Part shown: positions 1 to 5,222 of the stretch, in pieces
Layout: each line of letters starts with the position of its first letter
How positions within the stretch are numbered: position 1 is the first letter of the stretch
Program-made: the position numbers and the translations under genes
The notes under the pieces: model-generated
What the model was told of the DNA's origin: nothing
The model's input: only the letters and a program-made list of their open reading frames with translations
The model's database searches: none
Origin: Gemmatimonadaceae bacterium
GTDB lineage: Bacteria; Gemmatimonadota; Gemmatimonadetes; Gemmatimonadales; Gemmatimonadaceae
NCBI GenBank assembly: GCA_019689955.1
Contig: JADGGM010000271.1
Coordinates: forward strand, 1-5,222
Direction: 5' to 3'
Length of the DNA stretch: 5,222 nucleotides

Positions 1-22
1 TGGGCGGGCTGGGTGGGCTCAT
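1..22 (-). CDS. Possible start of a further operon gene, cut by the left edge
   Basis: An ATG at 22-20 overlaps the TGA stop (21-19) of the PHP-domain gene in an ATGA arrangement, the same 4-bp coupling that joins the two genes before it. A run of six G sits two bases upstream on the minus strand (positions 35-30 run into GGGGGGC before the ATG) and could serve as a ribosome binding site. Only seven codons (reading MSPPSPP) lie inside the window, so no function can be assigned. The start is inferred from the overlap pattern alone, and the peptide could equally be non-coding sequence. Confidence 0.3.
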
Positions 23-1278
23 GCCCCCCGGGGGGTGGGGGCGCGCCGCGACGTCCGCGCGGCAACGAGCGCCGCGATCCCCCAGGCCCAGGCGAGCCAC
101 GAGAGGCGCTGGGCCGGGGAGAGCGTGCGGAAGAGGTTCCACGTCACGGCCGGGAGGGTGGCCGCGAGCGCGAGGCGCGAGCGCCCGGGGTCGGGAGAGC
201 GGCGCTCGATCACCTGCACCGCGTGCCGGCGCGCCGTGCGGATGCGGTCCTGGATCGCGCGGCCGAGCGCGTCCGGGGTGAGCGCGCGCCAGCCGGGGAG
301 GCGCATCACGCTCCACGCGACCGCCGTGCGCCCCCAGCCGTGGTTGTTCGAGGCCGCGACCACCGCGAGATCGAGGCTGTCGGCGATGCGGAGGATACGC
401 GCGCGGTCGCGCTGCGCCTGGTCGATCCCGCGAGGCGCGCCGTCGGCCAGCTCGATGGCGAGCACGCCGTGGCGCCCCGCGGCATCAGGAACTGGAACTC
501 GGTTCAGGTTTTCGGGAATGGTCTGTAGGAGCACGGGTTCCACACCGTTCGGGTCCGGCACGCCGCTGTCGTGGGTGGCCGTGCGAAGCCAGGCCGTGTC
601 GCGCGCGGTCGCGCCCAAGGCGTTCAGGTGATCGTGATCGGCAACGAACTCGATCCCGCTCAGGACCACGAGCCCCTCCCCCGCGCGCGCCGGGTTGGTG
701 AGCATCCCCTCGGCGGCGCCGGCGAAGCTCTTGTGGTCCGTGATGTACGTAACGCCGAAGCCGGCCGCGCGGTGCCAGGCCAGGTTCTCCGCCACGCCGA
801 AGCCACGGCGGGCGTCGTGGGAGTAGCTGGTGTGGCTGTGGAAATCGATGCTCACGGCGTCGGAGTCGGCGACCACGAGCGCAGCCATCGGGCGCGGGAC
901 GAACACCCCGGCGGCATAGAACGCGATGAGCCCCACGAGCGCGACGGCGGCGAGCCCCAGCTCCCGCGCGACCCCGCTTGGCCGCCGCCGGAGCACCAGG
1001 CGCGCGATCACGTACAGCACGATGAGCGAGAGGATCAGCGCGATCGTCTGCCGCACGGAGAGGAGCGTGAGCGCGTCCATCACGTCGCAGATGGGCGATG
1101 CGAGGAGGTAGCCCACCCCGTGGTGGAGCTGCGCGCCCGCGGCCGCGCGGCGCGTCTCCCCATCGATGAGCGGCGGGAGCGCTGCGAGCCAGCCGAGGAC
1201 GACGAGCAGGGTGACACCCCCGGCCCACGCGAACGGGGCGCGGCCGGCCGAACGGGATCTCGAGGGGAGCACGCTCAT
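19..1278 (-). CDS. Membrane-anchored PHP-domain metallohydrolase-like protein
   Basis: The 419-residue product has three predicted N-terminal membrane segments (about residues 16-38, 76-97 and 106-127), then a PHP (polymerase and histidinol phosphatase) domain, and a probable C-terminal membrane segment near 388-407. PHP metal-ligand motifs are visible: HxH at H147 and H149, H154, D181-H182, E210 and H215/H217. The last motif, which in many PHP proteins is DxH, reads SNNHGWG here with H313. PHP domains usually hydrolyse phosphoesters using two or three metal ions, but the substrate here is unknown. The ATG at 1278 overlaps the DUF190 stop (ATGA), has no clear Shine-Dalgarno sequence of its own and so probably depends on translational coupling. 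The family call is firm; the function and the side of the membrane on which the domain lies are inferences. Confidence 0.85.
   Translation of the reverse strand: MSVLPSRSRSAGRAPFAWAGGVTLLVVLGWLAALPPLIDGETRRAAAGAQLHHGVGYLLASPICDVMDALTLLSVRQTIALILSLIVLYVIARLVLRRRPSGVARELGLAAVALVGLIAFYAAGVFVPRPMAALVVADSDAVSIDFHSHTSYSHDARRGFGVAENLAWHRAAGFGVTYITDHKSFAGAAEGMLTNPARAGEGLVVLSGIEFVADHDHLNALGATARDTAWLRTATHDSGVPDPNGVEPVLLQTIPENLNRVPVPDAAGRHGVLAIELADGAPRGIDQAQRDRARILRIADSLDLAVVAASNNHGWGRTAVAWSVMRLPGWRALTPDALGRAIQDRIRTARRHAVQVIERRSPDPGRSRLALAATLPAVTWNLFRTLSPAQRLSWLAWAWGIAALVAARTSRRAPTPRGA
24..35. repeat. Perfect 12-bp C6G6 palindrome
   Basis: Positions 24-29 are six C and 30-35 are six G, a perfect self-complementary block with no loop. 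It lies in the last codons of the PHP-domain gene (Pro-Arg-Gly-Ala-stop) and just before the putative next start codon at 22. It may simply reflect GC-rich codons. With no loop and no T-tract it is unlikely to be a terminator. Confidence 0.5.
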
Positions 1279-1655
1279 GTGTGCCGCGGCGGCACGTCGA
1301 TCGGATCATCGCCCGCGCGCTGCTCGGGGCGATACATGATCACCTGCACCTTCTCCAGCGTGATGAGCCCGCCGCCGAGCATTCGGTCCAGCTCCGGGAG
1401 GATCGCGTCGATCCGCTCCTGCGTCTCCACGCATTCGATGATGAGGGGGAGGTCGACGGAGAGGCGGAGGATCTTGTCCGTGTGGAGCCGCGCCGTGGCG
1501 CCGAAGCCGGAGACCCCGCGGAGGACGGTCGCGCCCGCGTAGTGACGCTGGCGGAGGAGCTCCACGATCGCCTCGTGCAGCGGGCGGCCGTGGTACTTGT
1601 CCTTCTCGCCGATGTGGATGCGCATGAGCACGCGTTCGCCCGTGAAGCCGTGCAT
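1275..1655 (-). CDS. DUF190 family PII-like protein
   Basis: This 126-residue protein matches the DUF190 family (PF02641, COG1993) along its whole length. The typical N-terminal block GEKDKYHGRPLHEAIVELL spans residues 16-34, followed by the hallmark GATVLRGVSGFG at 41-52 and the region HTDKILRLSVDLPLIIE at 58-74. LITLEKVQVIMY closes the domain at 98-108. The fold is ferredoxin-like and resembles PII signalling proteins. Members recur beside crcB, which suggests a regulatory or accessory role in fluoride handling, though no biochemical role is firmly established. The gene lies 9 bp after crcB, with a G-rich ribosome binding site overlapping the crcB stop, and its own stop overlaps the PHP gene start by 4 bp. 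Starting at the first ATG retains the full family N-terminus, whereas the internal Met11 would remove residues that family members usually have. Confidence 0.92.
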   Translation of the reverse strand: MHGFTGERVLMRIHIGEKDKYHGRPLHEAIVELLRQRHYAGATVLRGVSGFGATARLHTDKILRLSVDLPLIIECVETQERIDAILPELDRMLGGGLITLEKVQVIMYRPEQRAGDDPIDVPPRHT

Positions 1656-1659
1656 GGCG

Positions 1660-1666
1660 CCCCCTC
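1660..1666 (-). promoter_or_regulatory. Ribosome binding site of the DUF190 gene, overlapping the crcB stop
   Basis: On the minus strand the crcB stop TGA runs directly into GGGGG, giving GAGGGGG four bases before the ATG at 1655 (seven bases if measured from GAGG). Because the site overlaps the crcB stop codon, ribosomes finishing crcB could load straight onto the DUF190 gene. This supports the chosen start and a shared transcript. Confidence 0.65.
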
Positions 1667-2042
1667 AGTGCGCGGGCGCGGTGAGCGCCCGCGCCGCCCA
1701 GAAGCCGCACACGGTGGCGAGGAGCGCGACGATCACGCTCGCCACTACGTATGCCACCGCGCGCGCGTAGCTCCCGCTCTCGATCAACATCGCCGTCTCG
1801 TAGCTGAATGTCGAGAAGGTGGTGAACCCGCCGCAGAACCCGATCGTGAGCGAGGCGCGCAGCTCGGGGGAGGCGGTGGTGCCCAGCAGATAGCGCATCA
1901 GGAAGCCGAGCAGGAACGAGCCGACGATGTTGATGGCCAGCGTCCCGAAGGGGAACCCGGCGCTGACGCGCTGCGCGAGCCCGCCGAGCCAGAAGCGAGC
2001 CAGCGTTCCCACGGCGCCGCCGAGGGCGATAGAGAAGAGCAT
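1665..2042 (-). CDS. crcB: Fluoride channel CrcB (Fluc)
   Basis: The 125-residue, four-helix protein has the normal length and signatures of the CrcB/Fluc fluoride channels, which assemble as antiparallel dual-topology dimers in the inner membrane and let toxic fluoride leave the cell. Visible motifs are [10 protein letters not shown] (residues 8-17), [18 protein letters not shown] (30-47, with the conserved pore Asn at N39) and [15 protein letters not shown] (68-82). The last carries the helix-3 break that holds the structural sodium ion and the phenylalanines F76 and F79 that correspond to the Phe box. A single crcB copy implies a homodimer. The open frame extends upstream to 2150, but those 36 residues are not CrcB-like and would overlap the divergent gene, so the ATG at 2042 is preferred even though it lacks a clear Shine-Dalgarno sequence. 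First gene of the minus-strand operon. Confidence 0.95.
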   Translation of the reverse strand: MLFSIALGGAVGTLARFWLGGLAQRVSAGFPFGTLAINIVGSFLLGFLMRYLLGTTASPELRASLTIGFCGGFTTFSTFSYETAMLIESGSYARAVAYVVASVIVALLATVCGFWAARALTAPAH

Positions 2043-2051
2043 GCTGGATGA

Positions 2052-2080
2052 TGTACGCCGGCCGCCCGCGGTGCTAGGTT
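2052..2080 (+). promoter_or_regulatory. Weak candidate promoter for the DUF255 gene
   Basis: In the 106-bp divergent spacer (2043-2148), TGCTAGGTT at 2072-2080 resembles an extended -10 element (TGn then TAGGTT). A poor -35 (TGTACG, 2052-2057) lies 17 bp upstream, and the start codon follows about 70 bp downstream. Only about half the consensus bases match, so this is a candidate. Nothing else recognisable was seen in this spacer. Confidence 0.2.
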
Positions 2081-2138
2081 CCACGGGAGGGGCGGAGGTG
2101 GCCCGTTGGCCGAACGTCGTCCCCGTCCCCCGACCGCC

Positions 2139-2144
2139 GAGGAG
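2139..2144 (+). promoter_or_regulatory. Ribosome binding site fixing the DUF255 gene start
   Basis: GAGGAG ends four bases before the ATG at 2149. It selects this start over the upstream in-frame ATGs (the frame is open from 1927), which would run through crcB on the opposite strand and add residues foreign to the family. Confidence 0.7.
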
Positions 2145-2148
2145 CATC

Positions 2149-4221
2149 ATGAACCGTCTTGCGCACGAGACCAGCCCCTATCTGTTGCAGCACGCCGAGA
2201 ACCCGGTGGACTGGTATCCCTGGGGTGCGGAGGCGTTCGACCGAGCGCGGCGGGAGGACACGCCGGTGCTCCTCAGCATCGGCTACGCGGCGTGCCACTG
2301 GTGCCACGTGATGGCGCACGAGTCGTTCGAGGACGAGGAGACGGCGCGCCTCATGAACGAGCTGTTCGTGAACATCAAGGTGGACCGCGAGGAGCGCCCG
2401 GACATCGACGGGATCTACATGAGCGCGGTCCAGGCGATGACGGGGCACGGCGGGTGGCCGATGACGATGTTCCTCACCCCCGACGGCGTCCCCTTCTACG
2501 GCGGCACGTACTTCCCCCCGGAGGACCGGCACGGGCTGCCGTCGTTCCGCCGCACGTTGCGCGCGGTGGCGGCGGCGTACCGCGAGCGTCGCGCCGAGGT
2601 CGACGCGACGGCGGCGCAGCTCCGGGAGCTCTACGCCGCCTCGCGCGCGGCCGCGCAGCCGACGGGGACGCTCGCCCCGGCGCTCCTCGAGCGCGCGTTT
2701 CGCGGGCTCGTCGCGCAGTACGACGCGGAGCACGGCGGCTTCGGCGGCGCGCCCAAGTTCCCGCAGCCGATGGTGCTCGACTTCGCGCTCCGTCACTGGC
2801 GCCGCACGGGGGCGGCGGAGGGGCTCGAGATGGTGCGGCATTCCTTCCGGGCCATGGCGCGCGGCGGGCTCTACGATCAGGTGGGGGGTGGGTTCCACCG
2901 GTACGCGGTGGACGCGGTGTGGCTGGTGCCGCACTTCGAGAAGATGCTGTACGACAACGCGCTCCTCGCGCACGTCGGCGCGCATCTGTACCAGGCGACG
3001 GGCGAGGCCGAGGTGCGCCGGGTGACGGAGGAGACGGTGGACTGGGTGGCGCGCGAGATGACGTCGCCGGAGGGCGGGTTCTACTCATCGCTCGACGCGG
3101 ACAGCGAGGGGGAGGAGGGGAAGTTCTACGTGTGGGACGAGGACGAGCTGGACGTGCTGCTCGGCGCCGATGCGAGGATCGCGAAGGCGTACTGGGGCGT
3201 GACGAGCGGCGGGAACTTCGAGGGGCGGAACATCCTCCACGTCGCCGACGATCCGATGGCCGTGGCGATGCGCTTCGGCATCACTCCCGCGGAGCTCGAG
3301 GGTGTGATGGCGCGGGCGCGGACGTTGCTCTTCGCGGCGCGGGAGACGCGCGTGCGCCCCGGGCGCGACGAGAAGGTGCTCGCCGCGTGGAACGGGCTCA
3401 TGCTGCGCGCGGTCGCGGAGTGCGCGCGCGTCTTCGGGCGCGAGGACTACCGCGCGCTCGCGCTCCGGAACGGGGAGATGCTCTTCCGCGAGCTGGTGCG
3501 CGACGGCCGCGTGCTGCGTACGTACCGCGACGGCGTGACGAAGCCGAGCGGGTTCCTCGACGACCACGCCGCCGTGGCGCTCGGCGCGCTCGCGCTCTAC
3601 GAGCTCACGTTCGACCCTGTATGGCTCGCGCGCGCGCGTCGGCTGGCCGAGACGATGGTCCGCTGGTTCTGGGACGATGCGACGGGCGCGTTTTACGACA
3701 CGGCGAGCGACCACGAGGCGCTCATCACGCGCCCGCGCGAGGTGACGGACAACGCGGTGCCGTCGGGGACGTCGCTCGCGGCGGAGCTGCTGCTGCGCAT
3801 GGCCGAGCTGTTCGACGATGCGGAAGCGCGGCAGCGCGCGAGCTGGGTGCTCCAGACGCTCGCCGAGCCGATGGCGCGGTACCCGCTGGCGTTCGGGCAC
3901 CTCCTGGGGGTGACGGACATGGCGGTGCACGGCGCGGTGGAGGTCGCGCTGCTCGGCGACCCGCAGGGGGCCGACTTTCGCGCGCTCGCGCGCGCGGCAG
4001 GCGAGGTGTACGTGCCGTCGCTGGTCATGGCCGGCGGACCGCCGGACCCGCACGAGGAGATCGCGCTGCTCAGCGCGCGCCCCATGATCGAGGGGAAGGC
4101 GACGGCGTACGTGTGCCGGAGCTACACGTGCGACGCCCCGGTGACGAGCGCAGAGGAGCTGCGGCAGGGGCTCCTCGCGGCGACCGAGACGTCGCACGCG
4201 GGCGCGCCGCGTCTCGGCTGA
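2149..4221 (+). CDS. DUF255/YyaL-type protein (thioredoxin-like plus alpha/alpha-barrel)
   Basis: The 690-residue product is a full-length member of the family that includes Bacillus YyaL and human SPATA20. The N-terminal thioredoxin-like DUF255 domain (PF03190, about residues 1-165) begins with the hallmark [21 protein letters not shown] and carries a C-H-W-C pair at C49 and C52, followed by [10 protein letters not shown] and the [17 protein letters not shown] block. The rest (about 180-650) is a six-hairpin or glycosidase-like alpha/alpha-barrel with family motifs [12 protein letters not shown] from H262, [15 protein letters not shown] from L315, [15 protein letters not shown] from D407 and DNAVPSG from D534. 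A second cysteine pair near the end, C656 and C661, sits in a conserved-looking [10 protein letters not shown] segment. No signal peptide is seen, so it is probably cytoplasmic. The biochemical role of the family is not settled; a redox-linked or carbohydrate-related enzyme is an inference. Convergent with the lipoprotein gene, 16 bp apart. Confidence 0.95.
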   Translation: MNRLAHETSPYLLQHAENPVDWYPWGAEAFDRARREDTPVLLSIGYAACHWCHVMAHESFEDEETARLMNELFVNIKVDREERPDIDGIYMSAVQAMTGHGGWPMTMFLTPDGVPFYGGTYFPPEDRHGLPSFRRTLRAVAAAYRERRAEVDATAAQLRELYAASRAAAQPTGTLAPALLERAFRGLVAQYDAEHGGFGGAPKFPQPMVLDFALRHWRRTGAAEGLEMVRHSFRAMARGGLYDQVGGGFHRYAVDAVWLVPHFEKMLYDNALLAHVGAHLYQATGEAEVRRVTEETVDWVAREMTSPEGGFYSSLDADSEGEEGKFYVWDEDELDVLLGADARIAKAYWGVTSGGNFEGRNILHVADDPMAVAMRFGITPAELEGVMARARTLLFAARETRVRPGRDEKVLAAWNGLMLRAVAECARVFGREDYRALALRNGEMLFRELVRDGRVLRTYRDGVTKPSGFLDDHAAVALGALALYELTFDPVWLARARRLAETMVRWFWDDATGAFYDTASDHEALITRPREVTDNAVPSGTSLAAELLLRMAELFDDAEARQRASWVLQTLAEPMARYPLAFGHLLGVTDMAVHGAVEVALLGDPQGADFRALARAAGEVYVPSLVMAGGPPDPHEEIALLSARPMIEGKATAYVCRSYTCDAPVTSAEELRQGLLAATETSHAGAPRLG

Positions 4222-4238
4222 CGCTCGCGCGGCGGCGC
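4204..4238. terminator. Inverted repeat between convergent genes, possible terminator
   Basis: GCGCCGC (4204-4210) and GCGGCGC (4232-4238) form a 7-bp GC-only stem with a 21-base loop that spans the 16-bp gap between the two convergent stop codons. There is no T-run on either side, so it does not look like a canonical intrinsic terminator. GC-rich DNA yields such stems readily, so the call is weak. Confidence 0.2.
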
Positions 4239-4879
4239 TACAGCCTGGGCGGTCCGATGCGGACCGCGCAGAAGTAACCGAGCGGCGCGGGGCGCAGCGT
4301 GCCGCCGTCGATCCAGGAGCCGCTGAAGCCTCGGCGCGTCCGGTGGTGCGGGAAGAAGTAGACGCCCCCGTCGATCACCGGCATGTGCGTCGGCGTCACC
4401 GGGTTCCCGATGATGAGCTGTCCGTGCCGGTCGACCTGCACGCCGGGCGCGTCGGGGTCGCGCGAGGCCGGCGAGGTGGCCACGCTGAACGCACCGACGG
4501 TGCGCAGGTCGACGGTGGTCCACCCGGCGAGGAGAAACTCGGGCTTGCGGTGCGGGTAGTGCGCGGTGCTCGCGCTCAGCGGGTAGTAGCGGTGAACCGA
4601 GTCGGTGGGAAGGAGCATGAGCTGGCCGTGCGCGACGCCGCCCGGGATCGATCCCTCGGTGGCGACGACGGTGAGCTCGTAGCTCCCCTGGAGGCTGTCG
4701 ATCTGCGCCTCGGAGAGGTTCAAGTCGCCGCCCAGGGCCGCGGCGCTCGTGCAGCTATCGCGCGAGGCGAAGAGCGGCCCGCCCTGCATCTGCGCCGGCG
4801 GCTGGCCCGGCTCGCGGCCGCACGCGATCGCCCAGGCAGCCACGAACACCAGCCGCCACCGTGACATCCGTGGGGTCAT
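4238..4879 (-). CDS. Putative lipoprotein of unknown function
   Basis: The 213-residue product starts with a short basic segment, a hydrophobic stretch and the lipobox A-I-A-C with C20 as the lipidated cysteine, followed by GREPGQPPAQ, a typical flexible linker. It should be exported and anchored in a membrane. The mature part is rich in beta-type sequence (SYELTVVATEG at 66-76, GQLMLLPTD at 85-93, GGVYFFPHH at 171-179) and ends with GFSGSWIDGG and PLGYFCAVR. Two further cysteines, C43 and C204, could form a disulfide in the periplasm. I do not recognise the family; a small beta-barrel or sandwich fold is only a guess. The ATG at 4879 has GAGGTGA just upstream. The ATG at 4867 is a weaker alternative, and the open frame up to 4948 (GTG) would bury the signal peptide. 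Confidence 0.75.
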   Translation of the reverse strand: MTPRMSRWRLVFVAAWAIACGREPGQPPAQMQGGPLFASRDSCTSAAALGGDLNLSEAQIDSLQGSYELTVVATEGSIPGGVAHGQLMLLPTDSVHRYYPLSASTAHYPHRKPEFLLAGWTTVDLRTVGAFSVATSPASRDPDAPGVQVDRHGQLIIGNPVTPTHMPVIDGGVYFFPHHRTRRGFSGSWIDGGTLRPAPLGYFCAVRIGPPRL

Positions 4880-4949
4880 GTCACCTCGCGAAGGCGCATA
4901 GCGTCCGATCAACATCTGGTCGGACGACTCGGGCGCCGCGGATGTCACG
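4860..4949 (-). promoter_or_regulatory. Leader region with competing inverted repeats at the lipoprotein start
   Basis: On the minus strand CGTGACATCCG (4949-4939) is exactly complementary to CGGATGTCACG (4870-4860), an 11-bp perfect inverted repeat. A second copy of the core, GTGACAT (4884-4878), which contains part of the Shine-Dalgarno sequence and the AT of the start codon, can pair with the same ATGTCAC arm (4867-4861) as a 7-bp stem with a 10-base loop. The two pairings exclude each other. In RNA, the local stem would hide the start codon and the long-range stem would leave it unpaired. In DNA, the same layout could be a dyad operator plus a third half-site. The repeats are seen directly; either role is an inference. 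Confidence 0.4.
4902..4926. repeat. 7-bp inverted repeat (hairpin) in the lipoprotein leader
   Basis: CGTCCGA (4902-4908) and TCGGACG (4920-4926) form a perfect 7-bp stem with an 11-base loop, inside the larger 4860-4949 inverted repeat. It lies 71 bp past the zinc-ribbon stop codon and 22 bp before the lipoprotein start. There is no T-run after either arm, so a leader hairpin or protein-binding dyad seems likelier than an intrinsic terminator. Confidence 0.5.
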
Positions 4950-4996
4950 AAGCGAGCACGGTCACGCGCGGCTGCACCACGCGCTCGCGGGACGGT

Positions 4997-5149
4997 TTAC
5001 AGGTCTCCGCAGCTCATGATGATCGCCCGGCAGTGCCGGCAGATGAGCTTACACTTCACCCACACCGTATCCGTGGACCCGCACACGTCGCACTCCGGCG
5101 TGTCGTTCCGCGGTGGCGGCTGATCCGGGGTCCGCGGCGGGTCCGTCAC
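4997..5149 (-). CDS. 50-residue zinc-ribbon protein
   Basis: This short gene runs from a GTG at 5149 to a TAA at 4999-4997. After a proline-rich, charged N-terminus (about residues 1-18), the protein has CDVC at C20 and C23, then KCKLICRHC with C33, C37 and C40, and ends in SCGDL with C47. Paired cysteines at this spacing suggest a small zinc-ribbon, with C20/C23 and C37/C40 the likeliest ligands. Small bacterial proteins with a KCKLIC-type core and an SC-x-DL ending are familiar but uncharacterised, and no function is assigned. A perfect GGAGG eight bases upstream supports the GTG start. The gene begins 4 bp after the stop codon of the upstream membrane-protein gene, so the two are probably co-translated. 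It may be a nucleic-acid or protein adaptor, which is a guess from its size and fold. Confidence 0.8.
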   Translation of the reverse strand: MTDPPRTPDQPPPRNDTPECDVCGSTDTVWVKCKLICRHCRAIIMSCGDL

Positions 5150-5153
5150 GCGC

Positions 5154-5222
5154 TCACCCTCCGCCCACCGCAATCCACCACGCCCCCACGCCTGCGCTCC
5201 CCAGCCCGGCGAGCACCACCAC
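5154..5222 (-). CDS. C-terminal end of a membrane protein, cut by the right edge
   Basis: Reading leftwards from the window end, one frame gives VVVLAGLGSAGVGAWWIAVGGG and then TGA at 5156-5154. The 22 residues are almost entirely hydrophobic or glycine, as expected of a final transmembrane helix that ends at the membrane face. The other frame that stays open here is rich in arginine and glycine and looks non-coding. The stop lies 4 bp before the zinc-ribbon GTG, and the GGAGG for that gene overlaps the last codons, which supports a real gene end. The family cannot be recognised from so little sequence. Confidence 0.55.
   Translation of the reverse strand: MVVLAGLGSAGVGAWWIAVGGG
5158..5162 (-). 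promoter_or_regulatory. Perfect GGAGG ribosome binding site of the zinc-ribbon gene
   Basis: CCTCC on the plus strand reads GGAGG on the minus strand, eight bases before the GTG at 5149. It sits within the last glycine codons of the upstream membrane-protein gene. It decides the GTG start, since no ATG occurs upstream of the cysteine-rich core. Confidence 0.75.

Noticed and set aside
485..1542. Long plus-strand and alternate-frame reading frames over the PHP and DUF190 genes
   Set aside because: Arg/Ala/Gly-rich composition with no motifs, whereas the minus-strand frames carry clear family signatures.
2043..2150. Extension of CrcB to an ATG at 2150
   Set aside because: The extra 36 residues are not CrcB-like, would overlap the divergent DUF255 start and would break the usual family length.
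2074..4197. Long minus-strand frames opposite the DUF255 gene (about 2074-2985 and 3085-4197)
   Set aside because: They are rich in Arg, Ala, Pro and His, lack recognisable motifs and lie opposite a gene with full-length family similarity. They are typical GC-rich antisense shadows.
4895..4900. TATGCG (minus strand) as the -10 element of the lipoprotein gene
   Set aside because: The hexamer is plausible, but no acceptable -35 lies 16-18 bp upstream.
4880..4948. N-terminal extension of the lipoprotein to a GTG at 4948
   Set aside because: It would place 23 hydrophilic residues ahead of a good signal peptide and lipobox, and the GAGGTGA before 4879 fits the shorter form.
4966..4984. Small GCGCG/CGCGC stem downstream of the zinc-ribbon gene as a terminator
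   Set aside because: Only five GC pairs, no T-run, and such stems are common at this base composition.
1..5222. CRISPR arrays, tRNA or rRNA genes, insertion sequences and phage genes
   Set aside because: No direct-repeat/spacer pattern, no tRNA-like fold signals and no transposase or integrase motifs were seen.

Overview
The window is very GC-rich (roughly 70% by eye), gene-dense and bacterial, with short spacers, 4-bp stop/start overlaps and G-rich ribosome binding sites. The gene mix and protein style (a Cys-rich mini zinc-ribbon ending in SCGDL, an orphan lipoprotein, a DUF255 protein, a CrcB/DUF190 pair) would fit Gemmatimonadota or another GC-rich Gram-negative soil lineage. That placement is an inference: there is no rRNA or other marker gene here.

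Layout. (1) Positions 1-2042, minus strand: an apparent operon read right to left, crcB (fluoride channel), then a DUF190 PII-like protein, then a membrane-anchored PHP-domain protein, then possibly another gene whose ATG overlaps the PHP stop codon and runs off the left edge. Spacing is 9 bp, then a 4-bp overlap, then possibly another 4-bp overlap, so translational coupling is likely. (2) Positions 2043-2148: a 106-bp divergent promoter region with no recognisable fluoride riboswitch. (3) Positions 2149-4221, plus strand: a full-length 690-residue DUF255/YyaL-type protein (thioredoxin-like domain plus alpha/alpha-barrel). (4) Positions 4238-4879, minus strand: a convergent gene for an unrecognised 213-residue lipoprotein. 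(5) Positions 4880-4996: a 117-bp leader-like spacer with an unusual set of inverted repeats that involve the lipoprotein start site. (6) Positions 4997-5149, minus strand: a 50-residue zinc-ribbon protein starting with GTG behind a perfect GGAGG. (7) Positions 5154-5222, minus strand: the C-terminal end of a membrane protein cut by the right edge.

How the genes may work together. CrcB exports fluoride and DUF190 proteins are recurrent partners of CrcB, so the left operon is probably a fluoride or ion-stress unit, to which a membrane-bound metallophosphoesterase-like PHP protein is coupled here. The right-hand genes appear to be a separate set: membrane protein, zinc-ribbon and lipoprotein on one strand, possibly co-transcribed. 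The most unusual non-coding signal is at 4860-4949: an 11-bp perfect inverted repeat and a competing 7-bp inverted repeat share one arm, and the competing stem covers the lipoprotein start codon and part of its Shine-Dalgarno sequence.
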